Assembly: GCA_964451365.1 (NCBI GenBank)
Contig: CAYVIB010000044.1
Coordinates: 1 to 31,512 of the forward strand
Reading direction: 5' to 3'
Source: CAYVIB01 sp964451365
Lineage (GTDB): Bacteria > Pseudomonadota > Gammaproteobacteria > Pseudomonadales > Cellvibrionaceae
Length of the DNA: 31,512 nt
Part shown: piece by piece, positions 17,631 through 26,330 of the stretch
Layout of the letters: every line of letters starts with the position of its first letter
Numbering within the stretch: position 1 is the stretch's first letter
Made by a program: the position numbers and the translations under genes
Notes under the pieces: generated by a model
Database searches by the model: none
The model's input: the letters and a program-made list of their open reading frames with translations, nothing else
What the model was told of the DNA's origin: nothing

Positions 17631-18475
17631 TGTTAAGACTGCTTAACATGTACGCCACACTCTTCGCGCGACCGCGTTTCCGAAGCTTCAACACATTCAT
17701 TCTGCTCATGGGAATGAGAGGGTTGGGGATTTTCAATTGGCGGGACATGCATCTTTCCGGAGAAATAGGTTTCCTGGAAAAAGCCTTTTCCATTATCAGG
17801 ACGGAAGGCGGCGGTATAGCGCTCGATATCGGAGCCAACCGAGGGGACTATTCCCGCCATATCCTCAATCGCGCCGACAACGTGAATGTCTATGCGTTTG
17901 AACCTCACCCGCGCACCTTCGGCAGGCTTCGCGACGCGATGTCCAGATACGGAGCCAGGATTCACCTTTTTCATACCGCCGTGGGAAACTGTACCGGCAG
18001 CGCAACAATTTACGATTGCGCGGACGAGGACGGCTCGCCGTACGCATCGCTCTACAAAGAGGCGATAGAGGAGATACGCGAGCGTCGTGCGGTGGAGCAC
18101 ACGGTAAAGGTGGACAAACTCGATAATTTAATTCCCGAAAGCGATATTTGCAAAATTGTTTTTATAAAAATTGACACCGAGGGCGCGGAGAAAGAGGTTC
18201 TTCTCGGTGCCAGGAGAGTATTGCAAAGCCCGTCGCTTAAATTTATTCAAATCGAATTCAACGAAATGAATGCAAGTAGTGCAACCTTTCTTTGGGAGAT
18301 TTTCGATTCCATTCCCACGCATTTTTCACCCTACCGTCTGTTACCGGCGGGACGTATGTTAACCCTGACGCCTCATGTTATCTGGCAAAATGAAATTTTC
18401 GGATTTCAGAATATAGTCTTCATTCACGAAGACTATAAAAAACACTTCTCAACCTTATGCGATAAACATTTATGA
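17627..18475 (+). CDS. FkbM-family SAM-dependent methyltransferase
   Basis: A 282-residue protein with the FkbM methyltransferase signatures: the SAM-binding loop ALDIGANRG (65-73), an acidic residue after strand two (YAFEPHP) and the family motif IDTEGAEKEVL starting at residue 182. FkbM enzymes usually O-methylate sugars or polyketides; the Nod-factor fucose methyltransferase NoeI belongs to the same broad family. Its place after a chitin synthase, deacetylase and oxidoreductase suggests O-methylation of a sugar or of a newly introduced hydroxyl. It overlaps both neighbours by 4 bp (ATGA) and so is coupled within the operon. The first 40 residues are basic and hydrophobic and may associate with the membrane. 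Confidence 0.87.
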   Translation: MMLRLLNMYATLFARPRFRSFNTFILLMGMRGLGIFNWRDMHLSGEIGFLEKAFSIIRTEGGGIALDIGANRGDYSRHILNRADNVNVYAFEPHPRTFGRLRDAMSRYGARIHLFHTAVGNCTGSATIYDCADEDGSPYASLYKEAIEEIRERRAVEHTVKVDKLDNLIPESDICKIVFIKIDTEGAEKEVLLGARRVLQSPSLKFIQIEFNEMNASSATFLWEIFDSIPTHFSPYRLLPAGRMLTLTPHVIWQNEIFGFQNIVFIHEDYKKHFSTLCDKHL

Positions 18476-18969
18476 GCGGCAATACCATAGACAGGCTGGT
18501 GCGCCTCTACAGCCTGCCTTCCATCGACGAACTGATCCAGCGGTTATACTGTGAGGGAATAACCATTCGTCGACCCAGGGCGTACGAGAAGACCCAGGTC
18601 CTAAACTGGATAAAAATCAACTTCAGCACCGGCTGGGCGGATGAATGCGACGTGTGTTTTTCCCATTTGCCGGTATCGGCGCATATTGCGACTTTCAAAG
18701 GCGACCTGATCGGATTTTCCTGTCACGAAGCCACCTGTAAAAACTTCTTCGGACCGATAGGGGTTCTGGATGGCTATCGTGGCATGGAGTTGGGCAGGGC
18801 CTTACTGTTATCCGGTCTCCATGCAATGAAGGAGTTGGGTTATGCCTACGCCGTTGTAGGGGGCCCCACCACGGCGGCGGATTTTTATCGCCGTGTGGTC
18901 GGAGCGGTGGATATCGAGGGCTCCACTCCCGGAATTTATGTGGATCGGCTTAACGGTGCCGACAGTTGA
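18472..18969 (+). CDS. GNAT-family N-acyltransferase
   Basis: A 165-residue protein with the acyl-CoA binding signature of the GNAT fold: a beta strand (GPIGVLDGY) followed by RGMELGRALL (from Arg103), then a helix and the strand AVVGG, then a late segment DFYRRVVGA. GNAT enzymes transfer an acyl group from CoA or a carrier protein to an amine. NodA, which acylates deacetylated chito-oligosaccharide, is predicted to have a related fold, so acylation of an amino sugar or of the peptide amine is attractive here. Self-resistance by acetylation of the product is the main alternative. It overlaps the methyltransferase stop by 4 bp. Confidence 0.8.
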   Translation: MSGNTIDRLVRLYSLPSIDELIQRLYCEGITIRRPRAYEKTQVLNWIKINFSTGWADECDVCFSHLPVSAHIATFKGDLIGFSCHEATCKNFFGPIGVLDGYRGMELGRALLLSGLHAMKELGYAYAVVGGPTTAADFYRRVVGAVDIEGSTPGIYVDRLNGADS

Positions 18970-18996
18970 GGAACCTCTGATTAAGGAAATTTTACC

Positions 18997-20061
18997 TTGC
19001 GCTTGATCTGGTTGGACTATCTACGGGTAATAGCCGCGTTCGCGGTGGTATGCACGCACGTTTCTTCCATCTACTTCAGTGCTTACCACCAACTGGACAG
19101 CGCCGAATGGTGGTACGCCAACATTGTCAACGCGTCCTCGCGATTCGCGGTTCCCATTTTTATCATGATCAGCGGTTGCCTGCTGTTGGGGCGCGACTAT
19201 TCCCTGGCGGAATTTTATGGCAAGCGGATCAAAAGAATTGTTCCTCCATTAATATTCTGGTCCATTCTGTTTGCCGTGCTTAATTATCACCTTTACGGGT
19301 TGCCCGGGTTTGTGCAGGCGGAGGAGGGGGCGCGGACGGATTGGCTGATCATCTTGGAAGACATGTTGCTGTTGATGTTAATTACAGGTTCTACCGCCGT
19401 GCACTTGTGGTATCTATCCATGCTTGCCTGCCTGCTGCTGTTCGTGCCGTTTATAAACAAATTTATTACCGGCAAACCGGCCGACCTGGGCGATATGCTT
19501 GCGCTTATTGGCCTGGGAATCCTGTTTACCGGCTTGAACCTTGCGGCGGGTATGGCAAATGATCTTGCCGGAATAACGGTTGACTGGTTTACCCGCTTTC
19601 CGTGGTACATGTTGTACCTGGTACTGGGTTACCTAATCTTTCGCTATAAAGACGCACTGGCAATTGCTCCAGTGGTGTTTGTGATTGCTTTTTGTGCGCT
19701 GGTGTTTATGGGAGCCATCGCCAATTTCCAGATCGTTTCGACATACTCCGTGATCAAGGATTGGCTTGTCCTGTCCAATGATGGCGTCGTGACATTCGCG
19801 GTTACGCTGTCGGTTTTTATCATCTTCGCCAAAAACAGCCACAGGTTTTCCGAAACGCGACTGATCTCCAGCCTGTCGGAAGCCAGTTTCGGAATCTACC
19901 TGGTTCACCCGGTATTTATTCTGTTGTTCCAGAAGCTGTTTACAGCGCATCTGCAAAATGCCTGGCTTTTTTTGACATTGATGATATTGCTGACGTTTTT
20001 TTGTTCCTATCTGGCGATTGTCCTGATGCGCCGGGTCCGCTGGCTGAAAGTTGTGTGTTAG
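18997..20061 (+). CDS. Acyltransferase-3 family membrane O-acyltransferase (WecH/NodX-like)
   Basis: A 354-residue integral membrane protein with about ten hydrophobic segments and the N-terminal family signature WLDYLRVIAAFAVVCTHVS, in which His21 is the conserved catalytic-type histidine. Late conserved parts are LSEASFGIYLVHPVF and HLWYLSML. Members O-acetylate or O-acylate carbohydrates at the membrane; WecH and the Nod-factor acetyltransferase NodX are examples. The start is a TTG at 18997 with AAGGAA eight bases upstream; there is no suitable ATG. It is the last gene of the operon, 27 bp after the GNAT gene and followed by a terminator hairpin. A paralogue of exactly the same length lies at 26331-27395. 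Confidence 0.88.
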   Translation: MRLIWLDYLRVIAAFAVVCTHVSSIYFSAYHQLDSAEWWYANIVNASSRFAVPIFIMISGCLLLGRDYSLAEFYGKRIKRIVPPLIFWSILFAVLNYHLYGLPGFVQAEEGARTDWLIILEDMLLLMLITGSTAVHLWYLSMLACLLLFVPFINKFITGKPADLGDMLALIGLGILFTGLNLAAGMANDLAGITVDWFTRFPWYMLYLVLGYLIFRYKDALAIAPVVFVIAFCALVFMGAIANFQIVSTYSVIKDWLVLSNDGVVTFAVTLSVFIIFAKNSHRFSETRLISSLSEASFGIYLVHPVFILLFQKLFTAHLQNAWLFLTLMILLTFFCSYLAIVLMRRVRWLKVVC

Positions 20062-20065
20062 TCAC

Positions 20066-20094
20066 AGGATGGTTTCTTTGCCATCCTATCTTTT
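20066..20094 (+). terminator. Intrinsic terminator closing the NRPS operon
   Basis: AGGATGG (20066-20072) and CCATCCT (20081-20087) form a perfect 7-bp stem with an 8-base loop, followed by ATCTTTT. It starts 4 bp after the acyltransferase stop. The stem could also stop transcription arriving from the convergent VanZ-like gene. Confidence 0.75.
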
Positions 20095-20113
20095 CTGATT
20101 CGCAAGTGAGTCA

Positions 20114-20500
20114 CTAATGAATCAACGACCTTTTTTTGATCAGCATCTGTATGCCGGCGCATACACTGAATCCTGCCAGCAAACCACCAAAATTGGCCAC
20201 CAGATCGCGATAGTCCGGTGTTCGGGTCGTAGTAAGCGCCTGGGACACCTCGACTACAAAAGAAAAGGGCAATGCAACCATCAATGCCCACCAGAGCGGT
20301 CGTAACCTGTCCAGGGCGCACAACCAGGCGGACGTTATCAGCAGGAAGTTTCCAAGTGCGTGTAGCGCCAGGTCCGAATAAGTCACCTTGACGTAAGCCT
20401 GGGGATTGGGCACCAGGGCAAAGAAAATATAGATCACGATTGCGAGCGGAAACTGGGAATACCGTATCCATTTGACGATGTTGCTGTTCAATAAAGGCAT
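20114..20500 (-). CDS. VanZ-like family membrane protein
   Basis: A protein of 128 residues from the ATG at 20500, with about four hydrophobic segments and the VanZ-like pattern: HALGNFLL, then SFVVEVSQ, then PDYRDLVANFGGLLAG. The function of most family members is unknown; VanZ itself lowers teicoplanin sensitivity. A longer frame from a TTG at 20623 exists but adds a segment without family resemblance. It lies convergent to the NRPS operon and 264 bp downstream of the LacI regulator on the same strand. It may be read through from that unit or have its own promoter. Confidence 0.75.
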   Translation of the reverse strand: MPLLNSNIVKWIRYSQFPLAIVIYIFFALVPNPQAYVKVTYSDLALHALGNFLLITSAWLCALDRLRPLWWALMVALPFSFVVEVSQALTTTRTPDYRDLVANFGGLLAGFSVCAGIQMLIKKRSLIH

Positions 20501-20764
20501 GTAAGTAGATTGATATGACGCATGGTGTGAAAAAGGTTCGACAGTATCTATCAGAGGAAGGTCATTGGCAATTGTGAGACAGGTTTTAACGTCAGGCCTC
20601 GTTGGCCGGCCAAGGAATAACAATTTTTTTACTCAATGAGGCGCCCGCGTGGTGCAAGGCAGCAATGCAAGAATTCCGGGAATCAGCCCGATAAGGCGGC
20701 ATCCGCAACGGATACCGTTTGAGGTGGGGGATTTAGCGCGACCCTTATGAAGGGCAACGCTGTT
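20501..20764. other. Short intergenic gap without a gene
   Basis: No coding sequence is seen. It contains a short hairpin CCCTT-atg-AAGGG near 20743-20755 without a T-run. It also has a small repeat near 20700 (CATCCGCAACGGAT) resembling the inverted repeat at 354-373. Confidence 0.4.
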
Positions 20765-21787
20765 TTACGCTCCAATCGCCTGTCGCGGGATGGCATCGGA
20801 AACCGATTCCCTTTCCACAAGCCAGGGCAGAAACAAACGTTCGACGTCCAAACCCTGCTGTTCATAAAGATTAGTCAGGATCCACCTCGACGCCATGCGT
20901 CCCATATTCTCGACAGGGTTGTGAACAGTGGTTAACTTGGGATACAGATAGCGGGCTACGGCAGTATCATCATAGCCGACTACCGAGAACTGGTCCGGGA
21001 TGGCAATACCCAATTCGCGCAGCCCCTCGTAAGCACCCGATGCCATCTGGTCGTTGCAACAAAATACCGCGGTTAATTGCGGATGGGCTTTTAACAATTG
21101 TTTAATTCCCTTGCAGCCACTGGTTTCCCGGAAATCACCTTCGTAGATGCTCGCTTCCGGTAAAGCGATGTTTTTTTCCTGTAACGCCCGCTGAAATCCC
21201 GCCAGCCTTGCCTGGGTGTCAGCTTTCCAGCGTGGACCGGTAATACAGGCAAAATTTTGATGCCCCTTTTGCAGCAGAGCCTGCCCCGCCAGATATCCGC
21301 CCATTTCGTTATCAGATGAAATGCAGCGCTCGGACAGCTCGGGCACAAGGCGATTGATAAAGACAATGGGCGTCGTGCTTTCGCTCAGGCGCACCAGGTA
21401 CTCGTCACTCAGTGCATCCACATGAAGAATCAACGCGTCGCATCGGCGGCTGATTAAAAATTCGATAGCCTCCTTTTCCATTTCCGCATCGCTGTGTCCC
21501 GCCGCTACAACCACATGCTTGCGCGCCTTTCGTAATTCACTCTCCATGCCCGACAGCATGGTGCCATAGAAGGGGCCATGGAATTCGGAAACCAGTACAC
21601 CAATGCTGTTGGATCGATTCGAAGCGAGCGACTGTGCAATAGAGTTGGGCTGGTATCCCAGTGTTTGCATCGCATCCGTAACGCGCTTCCTGGTTTTCTC
21701 CGTCACCTTGTCGCTGCCATTGATCACTCGCGATACCGTTGCCAGTGATACGCCAGCCAATCTGGAAACTTCATATATTGTTGTCAT
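20765..21787 (-). CDS. LacI-family transcriptional regulator of the beta-glucoside locus
   Basis: A 340-residue LacI/GalR protein. The N-terminal helix-turn-helix (TTIYEVSRLAGVSLATVSRV, residues 2-21) and hinge region (YQPNSIAQSLASNRSNSIGV) are followed by a periplasmic-binding-protein-like sugar domain. It is the third gene of a minus-strand unit with a GH1 beta-glucosidase and a GPH symporter, and starts 17 bp after the symporter stop. The two LacI-type palindromes at 24615-24628 and 24671-24684, which flank the promoter of this unit, are its likely operators. That would give autoregulation and induction by a beta-glucoside or a derivative. Repressor rather than activator action is inferred from the operator position. 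Confidence 0.93.
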   Translation of the reverse strand: MTTIYEVSRLAGVSLATVSRVINGSDKVTEKTRKRVTDAMQTLGYQPNSIAQSLASNRSNSIGVLVSEFHGPFYGTMLSGMESELRKARKHVVVAAGHSDAEMEKEAIEFLISRRCDALILHVDALSDEYLVRLSESTTPIVFINRLVPELSERCISSDNEMGGYLAGQALLQKGHQNFACITGPRWKADTQARLAGFQRALQEKNIALPEASIYEGDFRETSGCKGIKQLLKAHPQLTAVFCCNDQMASGAYEGLRELGIAIPDQFSVVGYDDTAVARYLYPKLTTVHNPVENMGRMASRWILTNLYEQQGLDVERLFLPWLVERESVSDAIPRQAIGA

Positions 21788-21804
21788 AAGCGTTTTTGCC
21801 CTTT

Positions 21805-23133
21805 TTATAAACTGCTTTTGTTTAGCTCCCGTTGGACACGATCCAGCTTTTCATCCGTCAGTGTATAAAACATCATAATACCGGCCACTAAAAGAAACGC
21901 AATTGCCGGGTAGAGTGTGAAAGACAACAGAATACCGCGTTGCGTTGTTGCCGTCAGCTCATTTCCGGCCTCATAGCCGTAGGTTGAAAGCAGCCAGGCC
22001 GCCAACGCCCCGCCCAGGGCCACACCCAGTTTGAGGAAGAAAACCACGGACGAAAACACCATGCCGGTAATGCGGGTACCGGTTTTCCAATGTCCGTAGT
22101 CGACAACGTCGGCCATTTTCGACCACAGCAGGGGAGTTGCCATTTGTAGCGAGAAGCACCAGAGGAAGTGCATGACAAAGGCTGCCACCAATTGCTGCGG
22201 AGCGATAAAAATACTGGCAGCGCTGATCAGCGAGGCTGTTAGCTGGGCGGCGATGTACACCTGAATTTTATCAAAACGCCTGGCAACGGGAGAGGCGCTG
22301 GCGCACCCCAGGATATTGCCGATCATGCCCAGGGTAATAAACCAGGTAGCCAGGTCCTCTCTCTGCAGATATTGATTAACGTAGTAAATGGCGAGGGAGT
22401 TGCGCAATACCATTCCGGTCAGCAACACAAAAACAACAATGCTTAGAATACGCCATTGATCGTTTTTCCAAAGTGAAACCAGATCCTGCCCGATGCGAGT
22501 GCGCTGTTGTTCCGGCGGCGCAACCCGTTCCCTGGTGCCAAAAAAGCAGATAAAAAAGAAGATTACGCCCATGATGCTCATAAACAGCATGGTGCGTTGA
22601 TAACCGACAGCCTTGTTACCGTCGCCGAGCCAGTCAATCATTGGCAGTGTGAGTGTGGTGACGATCAGGCCACCGAGCATGCCGAACACAAAGCGGTAAG
22701 ACTGGACGGAAACCCGCTCTTTCGGGTCGGCGGTCAGCACGCCGCCCAGCGCGGAATAGGGAATATTAATGGCCGTATAAGCGGCCATCAGCAAGGCATA
22801 GGTGACAAAGGCGTAAATAATTTTGCCGTCTTCCGGCAGGGCCGGTGTGGTAAAAGCGATGACGCTGATTGCGCCAAAGGGAAGGGCCAGCCAGAGTAAA
22901 TAAGGCCTGAACTTGCCCCACCGGGTTGAGGTGCGATCCGTAAGCGCGCCCATCATTGGATCTGTGACAGCATCAAAAATCCTGACCACCAGGAACAGCG
23001 TGGCAACCGTAGCCGCCGGAATACCGAAAATATCAGTATAAAAGAAGGTTAAAAACAGCATGACCGTTTGAAAAATAATATTGCTGGCAGTGTCTCCCAG
23101 GCCGTAGGCCACTTTCTCTCGTACTGATACCAT
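21805..23133 (-). CDS. GPH-family sugar:cation symporter (MelB-like)
   Basis: A 442-residue protein with about twelve membrane segments and the GPH signatures VREKVAYGLGDTASN at the start, DAVTDPMMGALTDRTSTRWGKFRPY near 55-80, and DVVDYGHWKTGTR in the second half. Members take up glycosides together with Na+ or H+. It lies between the GH1 gene and the LacI regulator, so it most probably imports beta-glucosides or cello-oligosaccharides for the cytoplasmic glucosidase. Confidence 0.92.
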   Translation of the reverse strand: MVSVREKVAYGLGDTASNIIFQTVMLFLTFFYTDIFGIPAATVATLFLVVRIFDAVTDPMMGALTDRTSTRWGKFRPYLLWLALPFGAISVIAFTTPALPEDGKIIYAFVTYALLMAAYTAINIPYSALGGVLTADPKERVSVQSYRFVFGMLGGLIVTTLTLPMIDWLGDGNKAVGYQRTMLFMSIMGVIFFFICFFGTRERVAPPEQQRTRIGQDLVSLWKNDQWRILSIVVFVLLTGMVLRNSLAIYYVNQYLQREDLATWFITLGMIGNILGCASASPVARRFDKIQVYIAAQLTASLISAASIFIAPQQLVAAFVMHFLWCFSLQMATPLLWSKMADVVDYGHWKTGTRITGMVFSSVVFFLKLGVALGGALAAWLLSTYGYEAGNELTATTQRGILLSFTLYPAIAFLLVAGIMMFYTLTDEKLDRVQRELNKSSL

Positions 23134-23198
23134 CTTGTGATCCCGCTTTTTTTATTGGATTAAGTCGCTCACCTTTTGATTCTGCTTTGCTTTAGCCT

Positions 23199-24530
23199 TT
23201 AGGATACGCGGCGATTTTTCAGCATTTGAGCATATGCGTGCGCGCTGGCCTTTTTGATGCGCTGTTGGGTTTTATAGTCCACATAAACGATACCAAAACG
23301 CTTTTCATAACCTTCGGCCCATTCAAAATTATCCATCAGGGACCAGACAAAGTAGCCACGAATATCGACACCCTGTTTCACCGCCTGATGTACGGCATCA
23401 ATGTGATTATGGAGATACTGGATTCGCCTTATATCATTTACCTCGCCGGACCGCACAACATCGTCATCCGCCATGCCGTTTTCGGTAATCAGCAGGGGCG
23501 GTAGGGAATAACGGCGGTGAAGCCGGACAAGCAGATCGGTTAAACCCGTCGGGTAAATCTCCCAGCCCATGGCGGTGTGGTCGGCATTTTCCGCCGGCAC
23601 CTGGGCAAAACCTTTTTTATCACAGGCCGTGTAGATACCACGGGTGTAGTAATTTACGCCCAGGAAATCGATCGCATGTGAAATGATATCCATATCCCCG
23701 GGCAGGGCAGGTGGACCTTCGACCAGGTCCAGGTCGGGGTAGCGCCCCTCAATTAGCGGCTGAAGATACCAGTGATTGAGGTGCTGGTCAGCCAGGTGCG
23801 CTGCCCTCAGGTCGTGTTCCTCCTCGCCGGCGGGATAAGTCGGCGTAAAATTCAGGACGATACCCTTTTGGCTGCGGGGGCTGTTTAAAGCCAAGGCCTG
23901 CATCCCCAGCCCGTGAGCCAGCAGCAGGTGATGCGCCGCCGCTCTCGACTGTCCCTCTCCTGTTTTTCCGGGGGCGTGCAGGCCGGTCTCGTAACCCAGG
24001 TAGGCACTGCAAAAAGGTTCATTGAGCGTTGCGTAATAGTCCACGCGATCACCCAACGCGCGGCTGATATAGTCTACATAACGCTGGAAGGCGTAAGCGG
24101 TTTCGCGGCACAACCAACCACCGCGGTCTTCGAGATACTGTGGCAAGTCCCAGTGATAGAGTGTTACATGGGTCCGGATATCCTTTTCCTTGAGGTAGTC
24201 CAGAACGCGCCGGTAAAAATCCACTCCCTTGAAATTGAGCGTGCCACTTTCTGTCATTACCCGCGGCCAGGCCACGGACAGGCGATATGCGTCGACATTC
24301 AGTGATGCCAGCAAATCGACGTCCTGCTGCCACCGATGGTAATGGTCGCAGGCGGTCTTGCCGTCAGCACCGCCTTTTACCTTCCCCGGTAAGGAGCAAA
24401 ACCGGTCCCAAATACTTTCCAGCCTGCCATCTTCCTGCGCTCCACCTTCAATCTGGAAGGCTGCGGTGGCAACACCGAAAGTAAAATTCTTGTCCAGCAA
24501 GGCCGAATCGGGTGGCAGTTTTATGGCCAT
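23199..24530 (-). CDS. GH1 beta-glucosidase
   Basis: A 443-residue glycoside hydrolase family 1 enzyme of normal length. The acid/base Glu171 lies in TLNEPF and the nucleophile Glu350 in LLITENGMAD. The N-terminal FTFGVATAAFQIEGG and the substrate-binding FVWSLMDNFEWAEGY are typical. No signal peptide is present, so it acts in the cytoplasm on imported beta-glucosides. The ATG at 24530 is chosen because GGAG lies nine bases upstream and the family homology begins there; a longer frame to 24584 exists. It is the first gene of the unit controlled by the LacI-type operators. Confidence 0.95.
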   Translation of the reverse strand: MAIKLPPDSALLDKNFTFGVATAAFQIEGGAQEDGRLESIWDRFCSLPGKVKGGADGKTACDHYHRWQQDVDLLASLNVDAYRLSVAWPRVMTESGTLNFKGVDFYRRVLDYLKEKDIRTHVTLYHWDLPQYLEDRGGWLCRETAYAFQRYVDYISRALGDRVDYYATLNEPFCSAYLGYETGLHAPGKTGEGQSRAAAHHLLLAHGLGMQALALNSPRSQKGIVLNFTPTYPAGEEEHDLRAAHLADQHLNHWYLQPLIEGRYPDLDLVEGPPALPGDMDIISHAIDFLGVNYYTRGIYTACDKKGFAQVPAENADHTAMGWEIYPTGLTDLLVRLHRRYSLPPLLITENGMADDDVVRSGEVNDIRRIQYLHNHIDAVHQAVKQGVDIRGYFVWSLMDNFEWAEGYEKRFGIVYVDYKTQQRIKKASAHAYAQMLKNRRVS

Positions 24531-24614
24531 ATCGGGAGTCTCCAGGTCTGGTATGTATACGAGCATAGCTGTCCGCGGTACCACTGTTATTAAAGGGGAA
24601 AGTCTTTAAGGTGC

Positions 24615-24628
24615 TGAAAGCGCTTACA
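24615..24628. promoter_or_regulatory. LacI-type operator, promoter-proximal
   Basis: TGAAAGCGCTTACA matches the LacI-family core AAGCGCTT with near-perfect symmetry. It lies just downstream of the predicted -10 box of the GH1 promoter, where bound repressor would block transcription. Confidence 0.75.
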
Positions 24629-24634
24629 TCGCGG

Positions 24635-24663
24635 ATTTTGACGCCCCCCGGGATAAGAGTCAA
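24635..24663 (-). promoter_or_regulatory. Predicted promoter of the GH1-GPH-LacI unit
   Basis: On the minus strand, TTGACT (24663-24658) and CAAAAT (24640-24635) are separated by 17 bp. The pair sits between the two LacI operators and about 105 bp upstream of the GH1 start. The -10 box is a weak match. Confidence 0.5.
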
Positions 24664-24670
24664 GGAAAAG

Positions 24671-24684
24671 TGGAAGCGCTTCCA
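24671..24684. promoter_or_regulatory. LacI-type operator, distal
   Basis: TGGAAGCGCTTCCA is a perfect 14-bp palindrome of the LacI family, centred 56 bp from the proximal operator. Two such sites around one promoter suggest cooperative repression. Confidence 0.8.
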
Positions 24685-24888
24685 GCGGTGAACCATTTCT
24701 CGCCTGAAAAAGCCGGGAGGAGGGGAGGAGACTGAACGGAGCGCGAGCGTATTGGAAGGAAAAAATTTGGGTTTCACACAATCGACTTACTGTTTGGAGC
24801 CGGATGTTTGGCACCAAAATAAACTTCCGTCTTAAAACGATAGTGTATTGACTGACAGGTAGATCTTATTAAGGAATAGCTCCGGTAA

Positions 24889-24915
24889 TTGACGCCATGA
24901 AGTGAACTTTATAAT
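24889..24915 (+). promoter_or_regulatory. Candidate promoter of the glycosyltransferase-acyltransferase pair
   Basis: TTGACG (24889-24894) and TATAAT (24910-24915) match the sigma70 boxes well, but the spacer is only 15 bp. The start of the glycosyltransferase gene follows 119 bp later. Confidence 0.4.
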
Positions 24916-25034
24916 ATCCGATTCAAAAATTGGCATTACAAGGAAGGGCGTGCAAACTTTACCCACCTCTTTGCGTATCACCAACTTAAACAAAAACCAT
25001 CAGGCAAAAGTCACCCGGTAAAAGTCAAAAATCC

Positions 25035-26207
25035 ATGAAAAAGATTAACGTACTTTTTATTCCGCATCCGATGCCCGCTCACCTGATACCGCTACTTTCT
25101 TTAGCCAAGAAGCTGGATGACAACAATTTCAGTACTGCTTTTCTGACGCCGAACAAGTTTCATTATCATATAAAAAACGTGAGCCTGAGGCCCTTGGAAA
25201 TCAACAGGAAACCTGAAGAAAAATTATTTCCAGAACTTACCGCAATTTCTACATTCAAGCCGGACGTCATCGTTGATGATCTTAACTACTTTACAGCCTT
25301 CTCAAGCGCAATGATGAATATTCCCCGCGTTTCAATAGTCAGGAGAGGGATCATACCGCACGAGTCGCATGGGCCCGACTTTAGGCACAGCTCGGAAATA
25401 GTCCAATATTTAAAGGATTTGGATCAAACGGACTTTAGCAGGCTTCCAATGGAAAAACCAAAATCTGTAAGTGATCTATTTAAAGGGAAGGCTAATATCA
25501 TCCCCTCAATTCCGTCAGTCGAACCACTACCGGAAGAGTTAAAAAGCAATGGGTCGTATATTTATTCCGGCCCCTTAACACTGGGGGATAACGATATGGT
25601 TGGGCCCGACTCACTGTCCGAAGACGTTATCGCTTCCGTGGAAAAGTTTCTCCGGGCAAACGAACAGAAAAAAATTGTATATGTGGATCTGGGTATCGAT
25701 CAGCCAAAAACCGTTGTGGAGAAAATTACACCCTGTATTAACGCGCTGCTAAAGCGGCCGGATATAGCAGTCATCACCAACTTTATCAGTTTCGAATGTG
25801 AAAACAGGGACGCGCAATCGCGTCTTTATTCGGCGGGCTTTCTACCGTCCAATCTCATTTATTCGAAAGCGCATTTGGTCGTGCATAAGTGTGGAAGTGG
25901 CACATACGGTTTCCAGCTAAATTACCAGGTTCCGGCAATTATCATGGGAAGTAACTTCTATGATCGGGATGAAATTGCAAAGCGCCTGGAAGAGTTGGGA
26001 GCGGCTGATTATCTGCCGGCCAGTCTTGATAAGAATGAATGCTTTAGGTTATTTGATCAATACGCAACACAGTTGTTGGATAAAACAACAGATAAGTACT
26101 CCAAACAAAAAAATAGTCTGGCCAAGCTCGGACAGGAAATCCAGGAATTTCAGGGAAGCTTTGACTTCGGCGGTATCATCAAGACGATTGCCGGGAGCGC
26201 TAAATAA
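25035..26207 (+). CDS. GT1/MGT-like GT-B glycosyltransferase
   Basis: A 390-residue protein with the two-domain GT-B layout of macrolide/UDP-glycosyltransferases. The N-terminal segment VLFIPHPMPAHLIPLLSLAKKL is the acceptor-domain start. The C-terminal donor-binding region reads VVHKCGSGTYGFQLNYQVPAIIMG, then RDEIAKRLEELGAADYL, which corresponds to the UGT signature with His-Cys-Gly-Ser-Gly. It should transfer a sugar from a nucleotide donor to a small hydrophobic acceptor. It is slightly more AT-rich than the NRPS operon. It is followed after 123 bp by an acyltransferase-3 gene, suggesting glycosylation then acylation of the same molecule. A link to the NRPS product is possible but unproven. 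Confidence 0.82.
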   Translation: MKKINVLFIPHPMPAHLIPLLSLAKKLDDNNFSTAFLTPNKFHYHIKNVSLRPLEINRKPEEKLFPELTAISTFKPDVIVDDLNYFTAFSSAMMNIPRVSIVRRGIIPHESHGPDFRHSSEIVQYLKDLDQTDFSRLPMEKPKSVSDLFKGKANIIPSIPSVEPLPEELKSNGSYIYSGPLTLGDNDMVGPDSLSEDVIASVEKFLRANEQKKIVYVDLGIDQPKTVVEKITPCINALLKRPDIAVITNFISFECENRDAQSRLYSAGFLPSNLIYSKAHLVVHKCGSGTYGFQLNYQVPAIIMGSNFYDRDEIAKRLEELGAADYLPASLDKNECFRLFDQYATQLLDKTTDKYSKQKNSLAKLGQEIQEFQGSFDFGGIIKTIAGSAK

Positions 26208-26330
26208 AAAGTCATCAAAAATGTCTTCAAAAAAATGCCTAAGGGCAGGGTGCGGCCAGTAGATTAAACAAGGGGAGGGGCGTCACCAGCCTTCCGGAAT
26301 ATACCAATACTAAAAATAAAAGAGGTTTGC

